A stretch of 61,381 nucleotides of DNA from Actinotalea endophytica (GTDB lineage Bacteria > Actinomycetota > Actinomycetes > Actinomycetales > Cellulomonadaceae): contig NZ_JAOVZU010000015.1 in the NCBI RefSeq assembly GCF_025717005.1, positions 1 through 61,381 on the forward strand. The letters run 5' to 3'. Below, piece by piece: positions 34,409 through 43,591 of the stretch. Position 1 is the stretch's first letter. The number at the start of each line of letters is the position of its first letter. Made by a program: the position numbers and the translations under genes. The notes below the pieces were generated by a model that made no database searches, was not told the DNA's origin, and saw nothing but the letters and a program-made list of their open reading frames with translations.

Positions 34409-36226
34409 TCAGGCACCCTTGTCGCGCGTGTCGACGTACAGCTGGTCGATCTGCCCGGCGAAGTCCTTGAGCACGAGGTGCCGCTTCACGCTGAGCTTCG
34501 GCGTGAGGTAGCCGTTGGCGATCGTGAGGTCGTCGGTCAGCACCTCATACTTGCGGATCGACTCGGCGCGCGAGACCGCCTCGTTGGCCCGGGCCACGGC
34601 ACGGTCGAGCGCCGCCCGAACCCCGGGGTTGGTCGCCGCCTCCGTGACCGACATCGGCGGCAGGTCGTGCGTGGCGAGCCACCCCGGCAGCGCCTCCGCG
34701 TCCAACGTCACCAGGGCGCCGATGAACGGACGCTGATCGCCGACCACCACGACCTGGCTGACCAGCGGGTGGCCACGCAGCCGGTCCTCGAGCACCGCGG
34801 GTGCGACGTTCTTGCCGCCCGCCGTGACGATGATCTCCTTCTTGCGGCCCGTGATGCGCAGGAAGCCGTCGGAGTCCATCGAGCCGAGGTCGCCGGTGCG
34901 GAACCAGCCGTCGTCGACCGCTTCCTCGGTCGCCTGGGGGTTGTTGTAGTACCCGCGGAAGACACCGTCGCCCTTCACCAGGATCTCGCCGTCGTCGGCG
35001 ATCCGGATCGCGGTTCCCGGCAGCGGCGGACCGACCGTCCCGACCTTGGTGAGCTCGGGCAGGTTGACGTTGGTCGGCGCGGTCGTCTCGGTGAGGCCGT
35101 AGCCCTCGAGCACGCGCAGGCCCACGCCGCGGTAGAAGTGGGCCAGGCGCTCGCCGAGCGGCGCTCCGCCGGAGATCGCCCAGGCGGCCTGGCCGCCGAG
35201 CACCTCGCGCAGCTTGTGCAGCACCAGGACGTCGGCGACCTTGTGCTGCAGGCGCAGCCACAGGCTGGGTCCACCGGGCTGGTCCAGCGCGCGGGAGTAG
35301 ACGATCGAGGTCTTCGCGGCGCGCTGGAAGATCGCGCGCTTGCCGCCCGCAGCGGCCTTCTGCTCGGCCGAGTTGTAGACCTTCTCGAAGACCCGAGGCA
35401 CGGAGAGGATGAACGTCGGCCGGAACGCCTGGAGGTCGTCGACCAGGGTCGTAGTGTCCGGGACGTGCCCGAGGATGGCGTCCGCCGGCAGGACGAGGAC
35501 CTCGATGAAGCGCGCGAACACGTGCGCGAGCGGCATGAAGAGCAGGGTCCGCGACCCGGGCGGGCAGACCTGCTTGCCGAGCTTGGCGACCGCGCTGCGG
35601 GTCAGCGCGGAGAAGTTGCGGTGGGTGAGCTCGACGCCCTTGGGTCGCCCCGTGGTGCCGGAGGTGTAGATGATCGTGGCCAGGTCGTCGGCACGGGCCA
35701 GCCCGGAGCGCCGGACGATCTCGTCGTCGGGAACGCCGGCGCCGGCCGCGACCAGCGTGTCGATCGCACCGTCGTCGATGACCAGGAGGTCGCGCACGTC
35801 GACGCCCGCGGCGCTGCGGGCCTCGACGACCACCGACGCGTGCCGCGCCGCCTCGACCACGACGACGCCGACGGCGGCGTCGGAGAGGATCCAGGCGACC
35901 TGCTCGGCCGACGAGGTCTCGTAGATCGGCACGGGTACGGCACCGGCCGCCCAGGTGGCGAAGTCGAGCAGCGTCCACTCCCAGCGGGTGCGGCTCATGA
36001 TCGCGACCCGGTCGCCCGGGCCGACGCCGTGCGCGACGAGGCCCTTGGCGACCGCGGCGACCTGCGCGGCGACCTCACGTGCGGTGAGTGACGTCCAGGC
36101 GCCGTCGGCGCCCCGGACCTCGACGAGGGTCCCGTCGGGCGTGCGTGCGACACGCTCGGCGAGAAGGGTGTTCAGGTTCGACTCGTCGTCGGTCTCGACG
36201 AGGGGGGCGGTGACGAAGTCGTCCAT
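34409..36226 (-). CDS. Long-chain fatty-acid--CoA ligase (AMP-forming)
   Basis: A 605-residue ANL-superfamily enzyme activating a fatty acid to acyl-CoA via acyl-AMP. Visible are the P-loop TIIYTSGTTGRPKGV, the substrate region VLEGYGLTET, the hinge motif FRTGDLG and the catalytic lysine region LTPKLSVKR at the C-terminus. It is closest in layout to FadD15-type ligases found next to trpD/plsC in mycobacteria (memory). ATG 36226 has ATGGAGCC upstream as a weak ribosome-binding site, and TATGGT (36266-36261, minus strand) is a possible -10. The PlsC acyltransferase 1.7 kb away could use its product. Confidence 0.92.
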   Translation of the reverse strand: MDDFVTAPLVETDDESNLNTLLAERVARTPDGTLVEVRGADGAWTSLTAREVAAQVAAVAKGLVAHGVGPGDRVAIMSRTRWEWTLLDFATWAAGAVPVPIYETSSAEQVAWILSDAAVGVVVVEAARHASVVVEARSAAGVDVRDLLVIDDGAIDTLVAAGAGVPDDEIVRRSGLARADDLATIIYTSGTTGRPKGVELTHRNFSALTRSAVAKLGKQVCPPGSRTLLFMPLAHVFARFIEVLVLPADAILGHVPDTTTLVDDLQAFRPTFILSVPRVFEKVYNSAEQKAAAGGKRAIFQRAAKTSIVYSRALDQPGGPSLWLRLQHKVADVLVLHKLREVLGGQAAWAISGGAPLGERLAHFYRGVGLRVLEGYGLTETTAPTNVNLPELTKVGTVGPPLPGTAIRIADDGEILVKGDGVFRGYYNNPQATEEAVDDGWFRTGDLGSMDSDGFLRITGRKKEIIVTAGGKNVAPAVLEDRLRGHPLVSQVVVVGDQRPFIGALVTLDAEALPGWLATHDLPPMSVTEAATNPGVRAALDRAVARANEAVSRAESIRKYEVLTDDLTIANGYLTPKLSVKRHLVLKDFAGQIDQLYVDTRDKGA

Positions 36227-36382
36227 GCTGGCTCCATCGGCAACGGGACGTTGGGCGCGACGACCATAACCGAGCGGCGCGGTCCCGGCTCGGTCACGCG
36301 CCGGATCGGTACTCTGCGGCGCATCGGTCCATCGGGGGCCGAGAGCGCCCGCGGGGCGCCGGACACGTCACGAGGGGTTGTC

Positions 36383-37321
36383 ATGCACGCGATCGGCGTG
36401 GACATCGGCGGCACGAAGATCGCGGCAGGTGTGGTGGACGAGTCGGGGCGGATCGTCGCCCAGACCCGTCGCTCGACCGACCCGTCCGACGCGGACAGCG
36501 TCGACGCCGGCGTCGTGGAAGCGGTCCGCGAGCTCGCCGCCGAGCACGAGGTGGGTGCGATCGGGCTGGCCGCTCCCGGGTTCGTCAGCAGCGACCAGTC
36601 GACCGTGCTGATGTGCCCGAACCTGCCGTGGCGCGACCACCCGCTGCGCGACAAGGTCGCCGGTGCGCTCGGCACCGACGTCCCGATCGTGGTCGAGAAC
36701 GATGCGAACGCCGCGGGCTGGGCCGAGTTCCGGTTCGGCGTCGGACGCGACGTTCACGACATGCTGCTGCTGACGATCGGGACCGGGCTCGGCGGGGCCC
36801 TCGTGGTCGCGGACCGTCTGGTGCGCGGTGCGTACGGCGTGGCGGCCGAGGTGGGCCACATGCGGGTCGTGCCGGACGGGCACCTGTGCGGCTGCGGCCT
36901 GCACGGCTGCTGGGAGCAGTACGCGTCGGGACGCGCCCTGGTGCGTGCCGCACGCACGGCCGCGGCCAACCTCCCCGAGGCCGCTTCGCGGATGCTCGAG
37001 CTCTCCGACGGCCCGAAGATCAAGGGCCCCGCGATCACCCAGGCCGCTCAGGAGGGCGACCCGCTGGCGATCTCGCTGCTGGCCGACCTCGGGCGTTGGA
37101 TCGGCGAGGGGTCCGCATCCGTCGCTGCGTTGCTCGACCCGGCGCTCGTGGTCATCGGCGGCGGCGTGGCCGACGCGGGCGAGCTGCTGCTCGAGCCCGC
37201 CCGGCAGGGCTTCCTCAACGCGCTCTCGGCGCGGGGTTTCCGGCCCGAGGCCCGGTTCGCCATCGCGTCGATGGGCAACGACGCGGGGATCGTCGGGGCG
37301 GCGGACCTGGCGCGTCAGTGA
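36383..37321 (+). CDS. ROK-family glucokinase
   Basis: A 312-residue sugar kinase. Motifs are the ATP phosphate-binding start GVDIGGTKIAAGVVD, the catalytic base region VENDANAAGWAEF, the phosphate motif LLLTIGTGLGGALVV, and the ROK zinc motif CGCGLHGCWEQYASG with its three cysteines. The length, lack of a DNA-binding domain and overall similarity point to glucokinase, though other hexoses cannot be excluded. ATG 36383 follows GAGGGG by 6 nt; TACTCT at 36310-36315 is a plausible -10. It is divergent from the acyl-CoA ligase. Its product, after isomerisation, feeds the PPi-phosphofructokinase encoded 1.5 kb downstream. Confidence 0.92.
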   Translation: MHAIGVDIGGTKIAAGVVDESGRIVAQTRRSTDPSDADSVDAGVVEAVRELAAEHEVGAIGLAAPGFVSSDQSTVLMCPNLPWRDHPLRDKVAGALGTDVPIVVENDANAAGWAEFRFGVGRDVHDMLLLTIGTGLGGALVVADRLVRGAYGVAAEVGHMRVVPDGHLCGCGLHGCWEQYASGRALVRAARTAAANLPEAASRMLELSDGPKIKGPAITQAAQEGDPLAISLLADLGRWIGEGSASVAALLDPALVVIGGGVADAGELLLEPARQGFLNALSARGFRPEARFAIASMGNDAGIVGAADLARQ

Positions 37322-37355
37322 CGGACCGCGGCCGGCGGGGCCGGCAGCGGGGAGC

Positions 37356-37910
37356 TCAGACCACGGCGCCCGGGTCGTCGTCGTCGCGCCGGTGCGGCAT
37401 GCGCCACACGAGCACGCCGACGGCCAGCAGGAACGCGACACCGGCCACCTGCAGCAGCCAGGACGGGATGTCGCGCCAGGCGATCAGCGCCACGACGGCG
37501 AGGGTCGGCGCGGCGAGGACCACCACCCAGGCCATGGTGAGCAGCGGATCGCCGCCGAGCACCGGACCGGGGTCCGGCGGGACGAAGTGGTCCTCGGCCT
37601 CGGCGACGTCGGGATCGGGAGCCCAGGCACGGGGGTCGGAGGCGGGCGGTCCGGACCCGGAGGGCTCGTCCTGCCCGGTGCGGTCCTCGTCGGCGTCCGC
37701 CTCGGGTCGCGGCGGGTGCGCCGGCCGGACGGTGTGGGATCCCGGCAGGTCGGTCTTGCGGCGCTGCGGCCTCGTCCGGCGCGGGTCCCGGTCCTGCGGC
37801 TCGGCCCCGGGTTGGTCGAGGTCGCCCAGTCGGGCGACGATGTCCCGCCACTGCGCGTCGACGTCGTGCTCGTCGGACGGTTCGTCCGGCGGGAGGTCGC
37901 GTGCAGCCAT
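37356..37910 (-). CDS. Hypothetical membrane protein with acidic/Pro-rich cytosolic region
   Basis: A 184-residue protein. The N-terminal 115 residues are hydrophilic, rich in Asp, Pro and Arg, and probably disordered. Two hydrophobic helices follow near the C-terminus (LLTMAWVVVLAAPTLAVVALI and LQVAGVAFLLAVGVLVWRM). No domain recognised. ATG 37910 is preceded on the minus strand by TAGAGT with 7 nt between. The gene converges on the ROK kinase and is divergent from plsC, whose promoter shares the same palindromic hexamer. Confidence 0.68.
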   Translation of the reverse strand: MAARDLPPDEPSDEHDVDAQWRDIVARLGDLDQPGAEPQDRDPRRTRPQRRKTDLPGSHTVRPAHPPRPEADADEDRTGQDEPSGSGPPASDPRAWAPDPDVAEAEDHFVPPDPGPVLGGDPLLTMAWVVVLAAPTLAVVALIAWRDIPSWLLQVAGVAFLLAVGVLVWRMPHRRDDDDPGAVV

Positions 37911-37917
37911 GGTGAGC

Positions 37918-37927
37918 ACTCTAGAGT
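37918..37927. promoter_or_regulatory. Palindromic bidirectional -10 element (ACTCTAGAGT)
   Basis: The perfect 10-bp palindrome reads TAGAGT on both strands. On the minus strand it sits 7 nt before the ATG of the membrane-protein gene. On the plus strand it would start a roughly 45-nt leader ending at the plsC ribosome-binding site. Two RNA polymerases could not occupy it at once, so the genes may be mutually exclusive. Confidence 0.5.
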
Positions 37928-37978
37928 CGTGCTGGTGTCCTGCGTCGGTCGCGGACGCACCGCAGCGGAGGTGATGGC

Positions 37979-38773
37979 TTGTTCTACTGGCTGATGAAGG
38001 CGATCGTCGGCCCGCTGCTGCGGCTCATGTTCCGTCCGTGGGTGCGCGGCCTCGATCACGTCCCGGAGTCGGGCGGGGCGATCCTGGCGAGCAACCACCT
38101 GGCGGTGATCGACTCGTTCGTGCTGCCCCTGGTGCTCTCGCGCAAGATCCGGTTCATCGGCAAGAGCGAGTACTTCACCGGCACCGGGATCAAGGGACGT
38201 CTCAAGGCGGGCTTCTTCCGCGGGGTCGGCACGATCCCGGTGGACCGCACCGGTGGCAAGGCGAGCGAGGCCGCGCTGCGCACCGGACTCGGTGTCCTGC
38301 AGTCCGGCAACCTGTTCGGGATCTACCCCGAGGGCACCCGCAGCCCCGACGGACGCCTCTACCGCGGCAAGACCGGTGTCGCCCGCCTCGCTCTCGAGGC
38401 CGGGGTCCCGGTCATCCCGGTCGCGATGATCGGGACGAACATCGCCCAGCCGATCGGCAAGGTCATCCCGAAGTTCATGCGCGTCGGTGTGGTGATCGGC
38501 GAGCCGCTGGACTTCTCGCGGTACCACGGCATGGAGAACGACCGGTTCATCCTGCGGTCGGTGACCGACGAGATCCTGTACGCGCTGATGAGCCTGTCCG
38601 GCCAGGAGTACGTCGACATGTACGCGGCGACCGCGAAGGCGCGGATCGCGGCCGGGCACACCGCCGAGGAGGTCGCTTCCGCGGACGCCGGTTCGGCCCC
38701 CGGTGGGCGCACCGCGCCGGACGTCCAGGTACCGGGACCACCTCAGGAGGAGGACGAGTCCTCAGTAGGATGA
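37979..38773 (+). CDS. plsC: 1-acyl-sn-glycerol-3-phosphate acyltransferase
   Basis: A 264-residue membrane-associated acyltransferase making phosphatidic acid from lysophosphatidic acid. The catalytic HX4D motif is in NHLAVIDSF, the second block is GTIPVDRTGG and the substrate-binding block is YPEGTRSPDGRLYRG. The C-terminal 40 residues are a low-complexity Gly/Pro/Glu tail. The start is TTG 37979, supported by GGAGGTGA at 37967-37974; the ATG at 37974 is out of frame. It is upstream of the PPi-phosphofructokinase on the same strand. A PlsC homologue close to aroG also occurs in mycobacteria (Rv2182c, memory). Confidence 0.9.
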   Translation: MFYWLMKAIVGPLLRLMFRPWVRGLDHVPESGGAILASNHLAVIDSFVLPLVLSRKIRFIGKSEYFTGTGIKGRLKAGFFRGVGTIPVDRTGGKASEAALRTGLGVLQSGNLFGIYPEGTRSPDGRLYRGKTGVARLALEAGVPVIPVAMIGTNIAQPIGKVIPKFMRVGVVIGEPLDFSRYHGMENDRFILRSVTDEILYALMSLSGQEYVDMYAATAKARIAAGHTAEEVASADAGSAPGGRTAPDVQVPGPPQEEDESSVG

Positions 38774-38868
38774 GCCGCATCATCCCCGGGACGTAGGGCC
38801 CGTCGCCGTGCGGGTCGGTACCGCATGCTCGGGGGGTTCGTGTCTCGCCCTATGGAAGGTGTCTCCCG

Positions 38869-40101
38869 ATGTCTGATGGTCGGTCGGTTCGCCGCGTCGC
38901 CCTGCTCACCGCCGGTGGTTTCGCGCCCTGCCTGTCGTCCGCTGTCGGTGGCCTGATCGAGCGCTACACCGAGATCGCGCCCGAGGTCGAGATCATCGCC
39001 TACGAGCACGGCTACTGGGGCCTGCTCAAGGGGCAGAAGATCGTCGTGGACGACGAGGTCCGCGCGAAGGCCGGCATCCTGCACCGGTTCGGCGGGAGCC
39101 CGATCGGCAACTCGCGGGTCAAGCTCACGAACGTCGCCGACTGCGTCAAGCGCGGCCTGGTCACCGAGGGCCAGAACCCGCTGGAGGTCGCTGCGGAGCA
39201 GCTCAAGACCGACGGTGTGGACGTGCTGCACACGATCGGCGGCGACGACACCAACACCACCGCCGCGGACCTCGCGGCGTACCTCAAGGAGCACGACTAC
39301 GACCTGACGGTCGTCGGCCTGCCCAAGACGATCGACAACGACGTCGTGCCGATCAAGCAGTCCCTCGGCGCGTGGACCGCCGCCGAGGAGGGCGCTGGGT
39401 TCGCCGAGAACATCATCGGCGAGCACCGCTCGGGCAACCGGATGCTCATCGTCCACGAGGTGATGGGCCGGCACTGCGGCTGGCTGACTGCCGCGACCGC
39501 GGCGAAGTACCGCGAGCTGCTCGACGCCAAGGAGTTCCTGCCCGGCATCGGCCTGACCCGCGAGCGGTGGGACGTGCACGCGGTGTTCCTGCCCGAGCTG
39601 GCTCTGGACATCGACGCCGAGGCCGAGCGCCTCCGGGGCGTCATGGACGAGATCGGCAACGTGAACATCTTCCTGTCCGAGGGCGCGGGCATGCACGAGA
39701 TCGTCGAGCAGCTCGAGGCGGCCGGCGAGGAGGTCCAGCGCGACGCGTTCGGCCACGTGAAGCTCGACACGATCAACCCGGGCCAGTGGTTCGCGAAGCA
39801 GTTCGCGTCCAAGCTCGGCGCCGAGAAGGTCATGGTGCAGAAGTCCGGGTACTACTCCCGTGCCGCGGCGGCGAACGTCGAGGACCTGCGCCTGATCAAG
39901 TCGATGACCGACCTGGCCGTCGAGTGCGCGCTGCGCGGCGACGCCGGCGTGATCGGCCACGACGAGGAGCAGGGCAACCGGCTGCGTGCGATCGAGTTCC
40001 CGCGGATCGCGGGCGGCAAGGCGTTCGACGTGAACCAGACCTGGTTCATCGACCTGCTGGCGGGGATCGGCCAGCCGTTCAAGCCCGCGAGCAGCGAGTG
40101 A
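38869..40101 (+). CDS. pfp: Pyrophosphate-dependent 6-phosphofructokinase
   Basis: A 410-residue phosphofructokinase. The nucleotide/PPi site reads TIGGDDTNTTA, with the Asp of GGDDTN that blocks ATP and marks PPi-dependent enzymes, and the catalytic loop is LPKTIDND. Substrate motifs around MGRHCGWL are also present. The reaction (fructose-6-P + PPi to fructose-1,6-bisphosphate) is reversible, so the enzyme can work in both glycolysis and gluconeogenesis. ATG 38869 follows GGAAGG by about 8 nt; TAGGAT at 38766-38771 suggests a roughly 90-nt leader. The stop overlaps the aroG GTG by 4 bp, so the genes form one operon. Confidence 0.93.
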   Translation: MSDGRSVRRVALLTAGGFAPCLSSAVGGLIERYTEIAPEVEIIAYEHGYWGLLKGQKIVVDDEVRAKAGILHRFGGSPIGNSRVKLTNVADCVKRGLVTEGQNPLEVAAEQLKTDGVDVLHTIGGDDTNTTAADLAAYLKEHDYDLTVVGLPKTIDNDVVPIKQSLGAWTAAEEGAGFAENIIGEHRSGNRMLIVHEVMGRHCGWLTAATAAKYRELLDAKEFLPGIGLTRERWDVHAVFLPELALDIDAEAERLRGVMDEIGNVNIFLSEGAGMHEIVEQLEAAGEEVQRDAFGHVKLDTINPGQWFAKQFASKLGAEKVMVQKSGYYSRAAAANVEDLRLIKSMTDLAVECALRGDAGVIGHDEEQGNRLRAIEFPRIAGGKAFDVNQTWFIDLLAGIGQPFKPASSE

Positions 40102-41450
40102 GCGTCGAGCCGGAGCCGGGCCTGCTGGAGGGCCTCGAGGTCTGGCGCACGCTGGCGGTCCGGCAGCAGCCGGACTGGCCGGATCCTCAGGCGGTCAAGG
40201 AAGCTGCCGCACAGCTCGCCTGCGAGCCCCCGCTGGTCTTCGCGGGCGAGGCGGACGTGCTGACCGAGCGCCTGGCGGCGGCTCAGCGGGGTGAGGCCTT
40301 CCTGCTCCAGGGCGGTGACTGCGCCGAGACGTTCGCGGACGTCACGGCCGACAACATCCGCAACAAGATCAAGACGATCCTGCAGATGGCCGTCGTGCTG
40401 ACCTACGGCGCGAGCCTGCCCATCGTGAAGATGGGCCGGATGGCCGGGCAGTACGCCAAGCCGCGGTCCAGCAACTTCGAGACGCGCGACGGTGTGACGC
40501 TGCCCGCCTACCGGGGTGACGCCGTCAACGCGCACGCGTTCACGCCGGAGGACCGCGAGCCGGACCCGTTCCGGATGCTGTCCGCGTACCACCGCTCCTC
40601 GGCGACGCTGAACCTCATCCGGGCCTTCACGCAGGGTGGTTTCGCGGACCTGCGCCGGGTGCACGAGTGGAATCGTGGCTTCACCGCGAACCCCGCGTAC
40701 GCGCGCTACGAGCAGCTCGCCGCGGAGATCGACCGGGCCGTGCGGTTCATGGCCGCCGCCGGTGCGGACTTCGACGCGCTGCGGACCGTCGAGTTCTTCT
40801 CGAGCCACGAGGCGCTCCTGCTCGACTACGAGCGCGCGCTGACCCGGATCGACTCGCGGACCGGCACCGCCTACGACTGCTCGGCGCACTTCCTGTGGAT
40901 CGGCGAGCGGACCCGGGAGCTCGACGGTGCGCACGTGGACTTCCTGGCCCGCGTCCGCAACCCGCTCGGGGTGAAGCTCGGCCCGTCGGCGACCGGTGAC
41001 GACGCGCTCGCGCTGATGGACAAGCTCAACCCGGACGACCTTCCCGGGCGCCTGACCTTCATCACGCGGATGGGTGCGGGCCGGATCCGCGACGCGCTGC
41101 CGCCGCTGGTCGAGAAGGTCGCTGCGTCCGGTCGGCCGGTCACGTGGGTCACCGACCCGATGCACGGCAACACGATCACCTCCGCGAGCGGCTACAAGAC
41201 CCGGCGGCTGGAGGACGTGCTGGACGAGGTCCGTGGCTTCTTCGAGGTCCACCGTGAGATCGGGTCGGTGCCCGGCGGCGTCCACGTCGAGCTCACCGGG
41301 GACGACGTCACGGAGGTGCTGGGCGGGTCCGAGCAGATCGACGACGAGGGCCTGGCCCGGCGCTACGAGACCCTGGTCGACCCGCGCCTGAACCACCAGC
41401 AGTCGCTCGAGCTCGCGTTCCAGGTCGCGGAGATGCTCCGCGAGCGCTGA
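40098..41450 (+). CDS. aroG: Class II 3-deoxy-7-phosphoheptulonate synthase
   Basis: First enzyme of the shikimate pathway, condensing PEP with erythrose-4-phosphate. This is the plant/actinobacterial class II type of 450 residues. Recognisable blocks are LLQGGDCAETFAD with the metal-binding cysteine, VKMGRMAGQYAKPRSS, ESIWIGERTR-like LWIGERTREL, and DPMHGNT with the metal His. GTG 40098 overlaps the PPi-PFK stop, placing central carbon and aromatic biosynthesis in one operon. It converges on the PASTA kinase gene, as aroG and pknL are neighbours in mycobacteria. Confidence 0.94.
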   Translation: MSVEPEPGLLEGLEVWRTLAVRQQPDWPDPQAVKEAAAQLACEPPLVFAGEADVLTERLAAAQRGEAFLLQGGDCAETFADVTADNIRNKIKTILQMAVVLTYGASLPIVKMGRMAGQYAKPRSSNFETRDGVTLPAYRGDAVNAHAFTPEDREPDPFRMLSAYHRSSATLNLIRAFTQGGFADLRRVHEWNRGFTANPAYARYEQLAAEIDRAVRFMAAAGADFDALRTVEFFSSHEALLLDYERALTRIDSRTGTAYDCSAHFLWIGERTRELDGAHVDFLARVRNPLGVKLGPSATGDDALALMDKLNPDDLPGRLTFITRMGAGRIRDALPPLVEKVAASGRPVTWVTDPMHGNTITSASGYKTRRLEDVLDEVRGFFEVHREIGSVPGGVHVELTGDDVTEVLGGSEQIDDEGLARRYETLVDPRLNHQQSLELAFQVAEMLRER

Positions 41451-41534
41451 CGGCTCGCCGCCACGGGCTGTCACGCGACCCGGGTCGTCGTTGCTGCGCC
41501 TCCGGCTTGGCGCGGTGAGGTAGGGCGGGCTCGG

Positions 41535-43556
41535 TCAGGTGATGGTGATCGTCACGGTGCTGCCCTTGGGTGCCTCGCGCCCACCCTTGGGGTCCTGCTC
41601 CACGACGAATCCGAGACCGAAGTACGCCGACGCGTGCTTGATCTCGACCACGAACCCTGCCTCCTCGAGCTTCTTGGTCGCCGCGGCGACGCCGTTGCGG
41701 AGCACGTCCGGCACCTCGACGAGCGGCGGGCCCTGGGAGACCGTGATCGTGATCGAGTCCTTGCGGTGCGCCTCGGTGCCCTCGGGCACCGACTGCGCCA
41801 TCACCTGGCCCGCGGGGTAGTCCTCGGAGTAGTCCTTCTCCTCGGTCACCTTGAGGCCGTAGTCCTGCTCGAGCTGCTTCTTGGCGTCCCCCGCGTCGGT
41901 GCCGACCACGTTCGGCACGGTGATCGGTGCCGGGCCGTCGGAGACGGTGACCGTCATCTCGGTCCCGACCGGCTGGTCCGACCCTTCCGCGGGCGAGATC
42001 GAGAGCACGTGGCCCGCCGCGACGACGTCGTCGTAGTCGTGCTGGACCGGGTCGGCCACGGCGAGCCCGGCGTCCGTGAGCGCGGCGGTGACGTCGTCGA
42101 GCGGCTTGCCTGCCAGATCGGTCGGCACGGTGGTCATCTGCGGGCCCTTGGACACGTCGAGCGCGACGGAACCGTCCTTGCGCACTGACTCGCCCTCGCC
42201 GGGGTCGGCCGACACGACGGAGCCCGCCGGGACGTCGGCGTCGAAGACGTCGGTGACGGCGCCCACCTCGAGGCCGTGCTCGGTCAGCGCCTGCTCGGCG
42301 GATGCGAGCTCGGCACCCACGAGGCCGGTCGGCACGGTGGTCCACGCACCCGGCCCGGACGTCATGTACCACCATGCGCCGCCGGCCAGGGCCGCCACGA
42401 GGGCGAACGCGATGAGCAGCCAGCCGATCAGCCGGCGCCTGCTGCGGGGATCCGCTGCGCGGGGTTCGGCATCGGGCAGGCCGGTGCCGATCCGTAGCGC
42501 CATGGTGCGTCCGAGCGGCACTGCGGCGACCTGCTCCGCGTCGAGCACGGTCGTGGCGTCGGGATCGTCCGGCACGCTGGGGTTCGTGGCGCCGGTCGCG
42601 GGCGCGGCGGCGCCGGCGGGGTCGCCCGCGGGATCCTCGTCCTCGAGCGCTGCGGCAGCCGGCACCACCGGCACGTCGGCCCGGCGGGCGAGGGTCTCCT
42701 CGTCGAGCCGTTCGCGGGTACGCCTGACCAGGGCGAGGGCCTGTCCCGCGTCGGTCGGGCGGTCGTCCGGGGCCCGCGCCGTGAGTGCACCGACCAGCTC
42801 GTCGAGCTCGATCGGCAGCCAGTCGACGCGCTCGGAGGGAGGCGGGACGTCGGAGTTGACGTGCTGGTAGGCGATCTGGATCGGCGTCACGCCGGTGAAC
42901 GGCTGGCTGCCGGTGAGCATCTCGAACAGCAGGATGCCGACCGCGTACACGTCGGTGCGGGTGTCCGCCACACCGTGCGCGACGAGCTCGGGCGCCAGGT
43001 AGGCGACGGTGCCGAGGATCGTCCCGGTCGTGGTCGAGGTCACCTCGGTGACGGCGCGGGCCAGGCCGAAGTCGGCGACCTTCACGCGGTCGTGCCGGCC
43101 GAGCAGGACGTTCTCGGGCTTGATGTCGCGGTGCACCAGACCGGCCTGGTGCGCCGCGGTGAGCGCGTCGAGGACCTCCTCGGTCACGCGGAGGGACTCG
43201 TCGACGGTCAGGGCGCCCTGCTCACCGATCCGGCGCCGGAGGTTCGAGCCGTCGACGAACTCCATCGTCAGGTAGGAGGTCTCACCGTCGACGCCCTGGT
43301 CGAAGACCCCGACCAGCCCCTGGTGCGTGAGCCGCGCGGCCGCGCGCGCCTCGCGACGGAACCTGGCGATGAAGTCGGCGCCTGAGGCACCCTCGGCGAG
43401 GTGCGGGTGCATGACCTTCAGCGCGACGTCCCGGTCCAGCCGCCGGTCACGGGCGAGGTAGACCGTGGCCATGCCGCCGCGCGCGATCCGGCGGAGCACC
43501 TCGTAGCGGCCGTCGACCAGCTGGCCCAGCAGGGGGTCGGTCACGGTGGTCGCCAC
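41535..43556 (-). CDS. pknL: Ser/Thr protein kinase with four PASTA domains (PknL-like)
   Basis: A 673-residue membrane kinase. The N-terminal kinase domain (about 15-275) has ARGGMATVYLA, VHRDIKPENVLL and VADFGLARAVTEV, with activation-loop threonines in TSTTTGTILGT. After a 100-residue Ala/Pro-rich linker comes one membrane helix (IGWLLIAFALVAALAGGAWWY) and then four extracellular PASTA domains of about 68 residues that should bind peptidoglycan or muropeptides. GTG 43556 is preceded by TAGACT with 6 nt between. Placement next to aroG and an Rv2175c-like gene supports the PknL assignment rather than PknB, though PknL itself varies in PASTA content among actinobacteria. Confidence 0.9.
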   Translation of the reverse strand: MATTVTDPLLGQLVDGRYEVLRRIARGGMATVYLARDRRLDRDVALKVMHPHLAEGASGADFIARFRREARAAARLTHQGLVGVFDQGVDGETSYLTMEFVDGSNLRRRIGEQGALTVDESLRVTEEVLDALTAAHQAGLVHRDIKPENVLLGRHDRVKVADFGLARAVTEVTSTTTGTILGTVAYLAPELVAHGVADTRTDVYAVGILLFEMLTGSQPFTGVTPIQIAYQHVNSDVPPPSERVDWLPIELDELVGALTARAPDDRPTDAGQALALVRRTRERLDEETLARRADVPVVPAAAALEDEDPAGDPAGAAAPATGATNPSVPDDPDATTVLDAEQVAAVPLGRTMALRIGTGLPDAEPRAADPRSRRRLIGWLLIAFALVAALAGGAWWYMTSGPGAWTTVPTGLVGAELASAEQALTEHGLEVGAVTDVFDADVPAGSVVSADPGEGESVRKDGSVALDVSKGPQMTTVPTDLAGKPLDDVTAALTDAGLAVADPVQHDYDDVVAAGHVLSISPAEGSDQPVGTEMTVTVSDGPAPITVPNVVGTDAGDAKKQLEQDYGLKVTEEKDYSEDYPAGQVMAQSVPEGTEAHRKDSITITVSQGPPLVEVPDVLRNGVAAATKKLEEAGFVVEIKHASAYFGLGFVVEQDPKGGREAPKGSTVTITIT

Positions 43557-43591
43557 GTGGGCAGTCTACGGTCGCGGTCGCCCTCAGCCCG

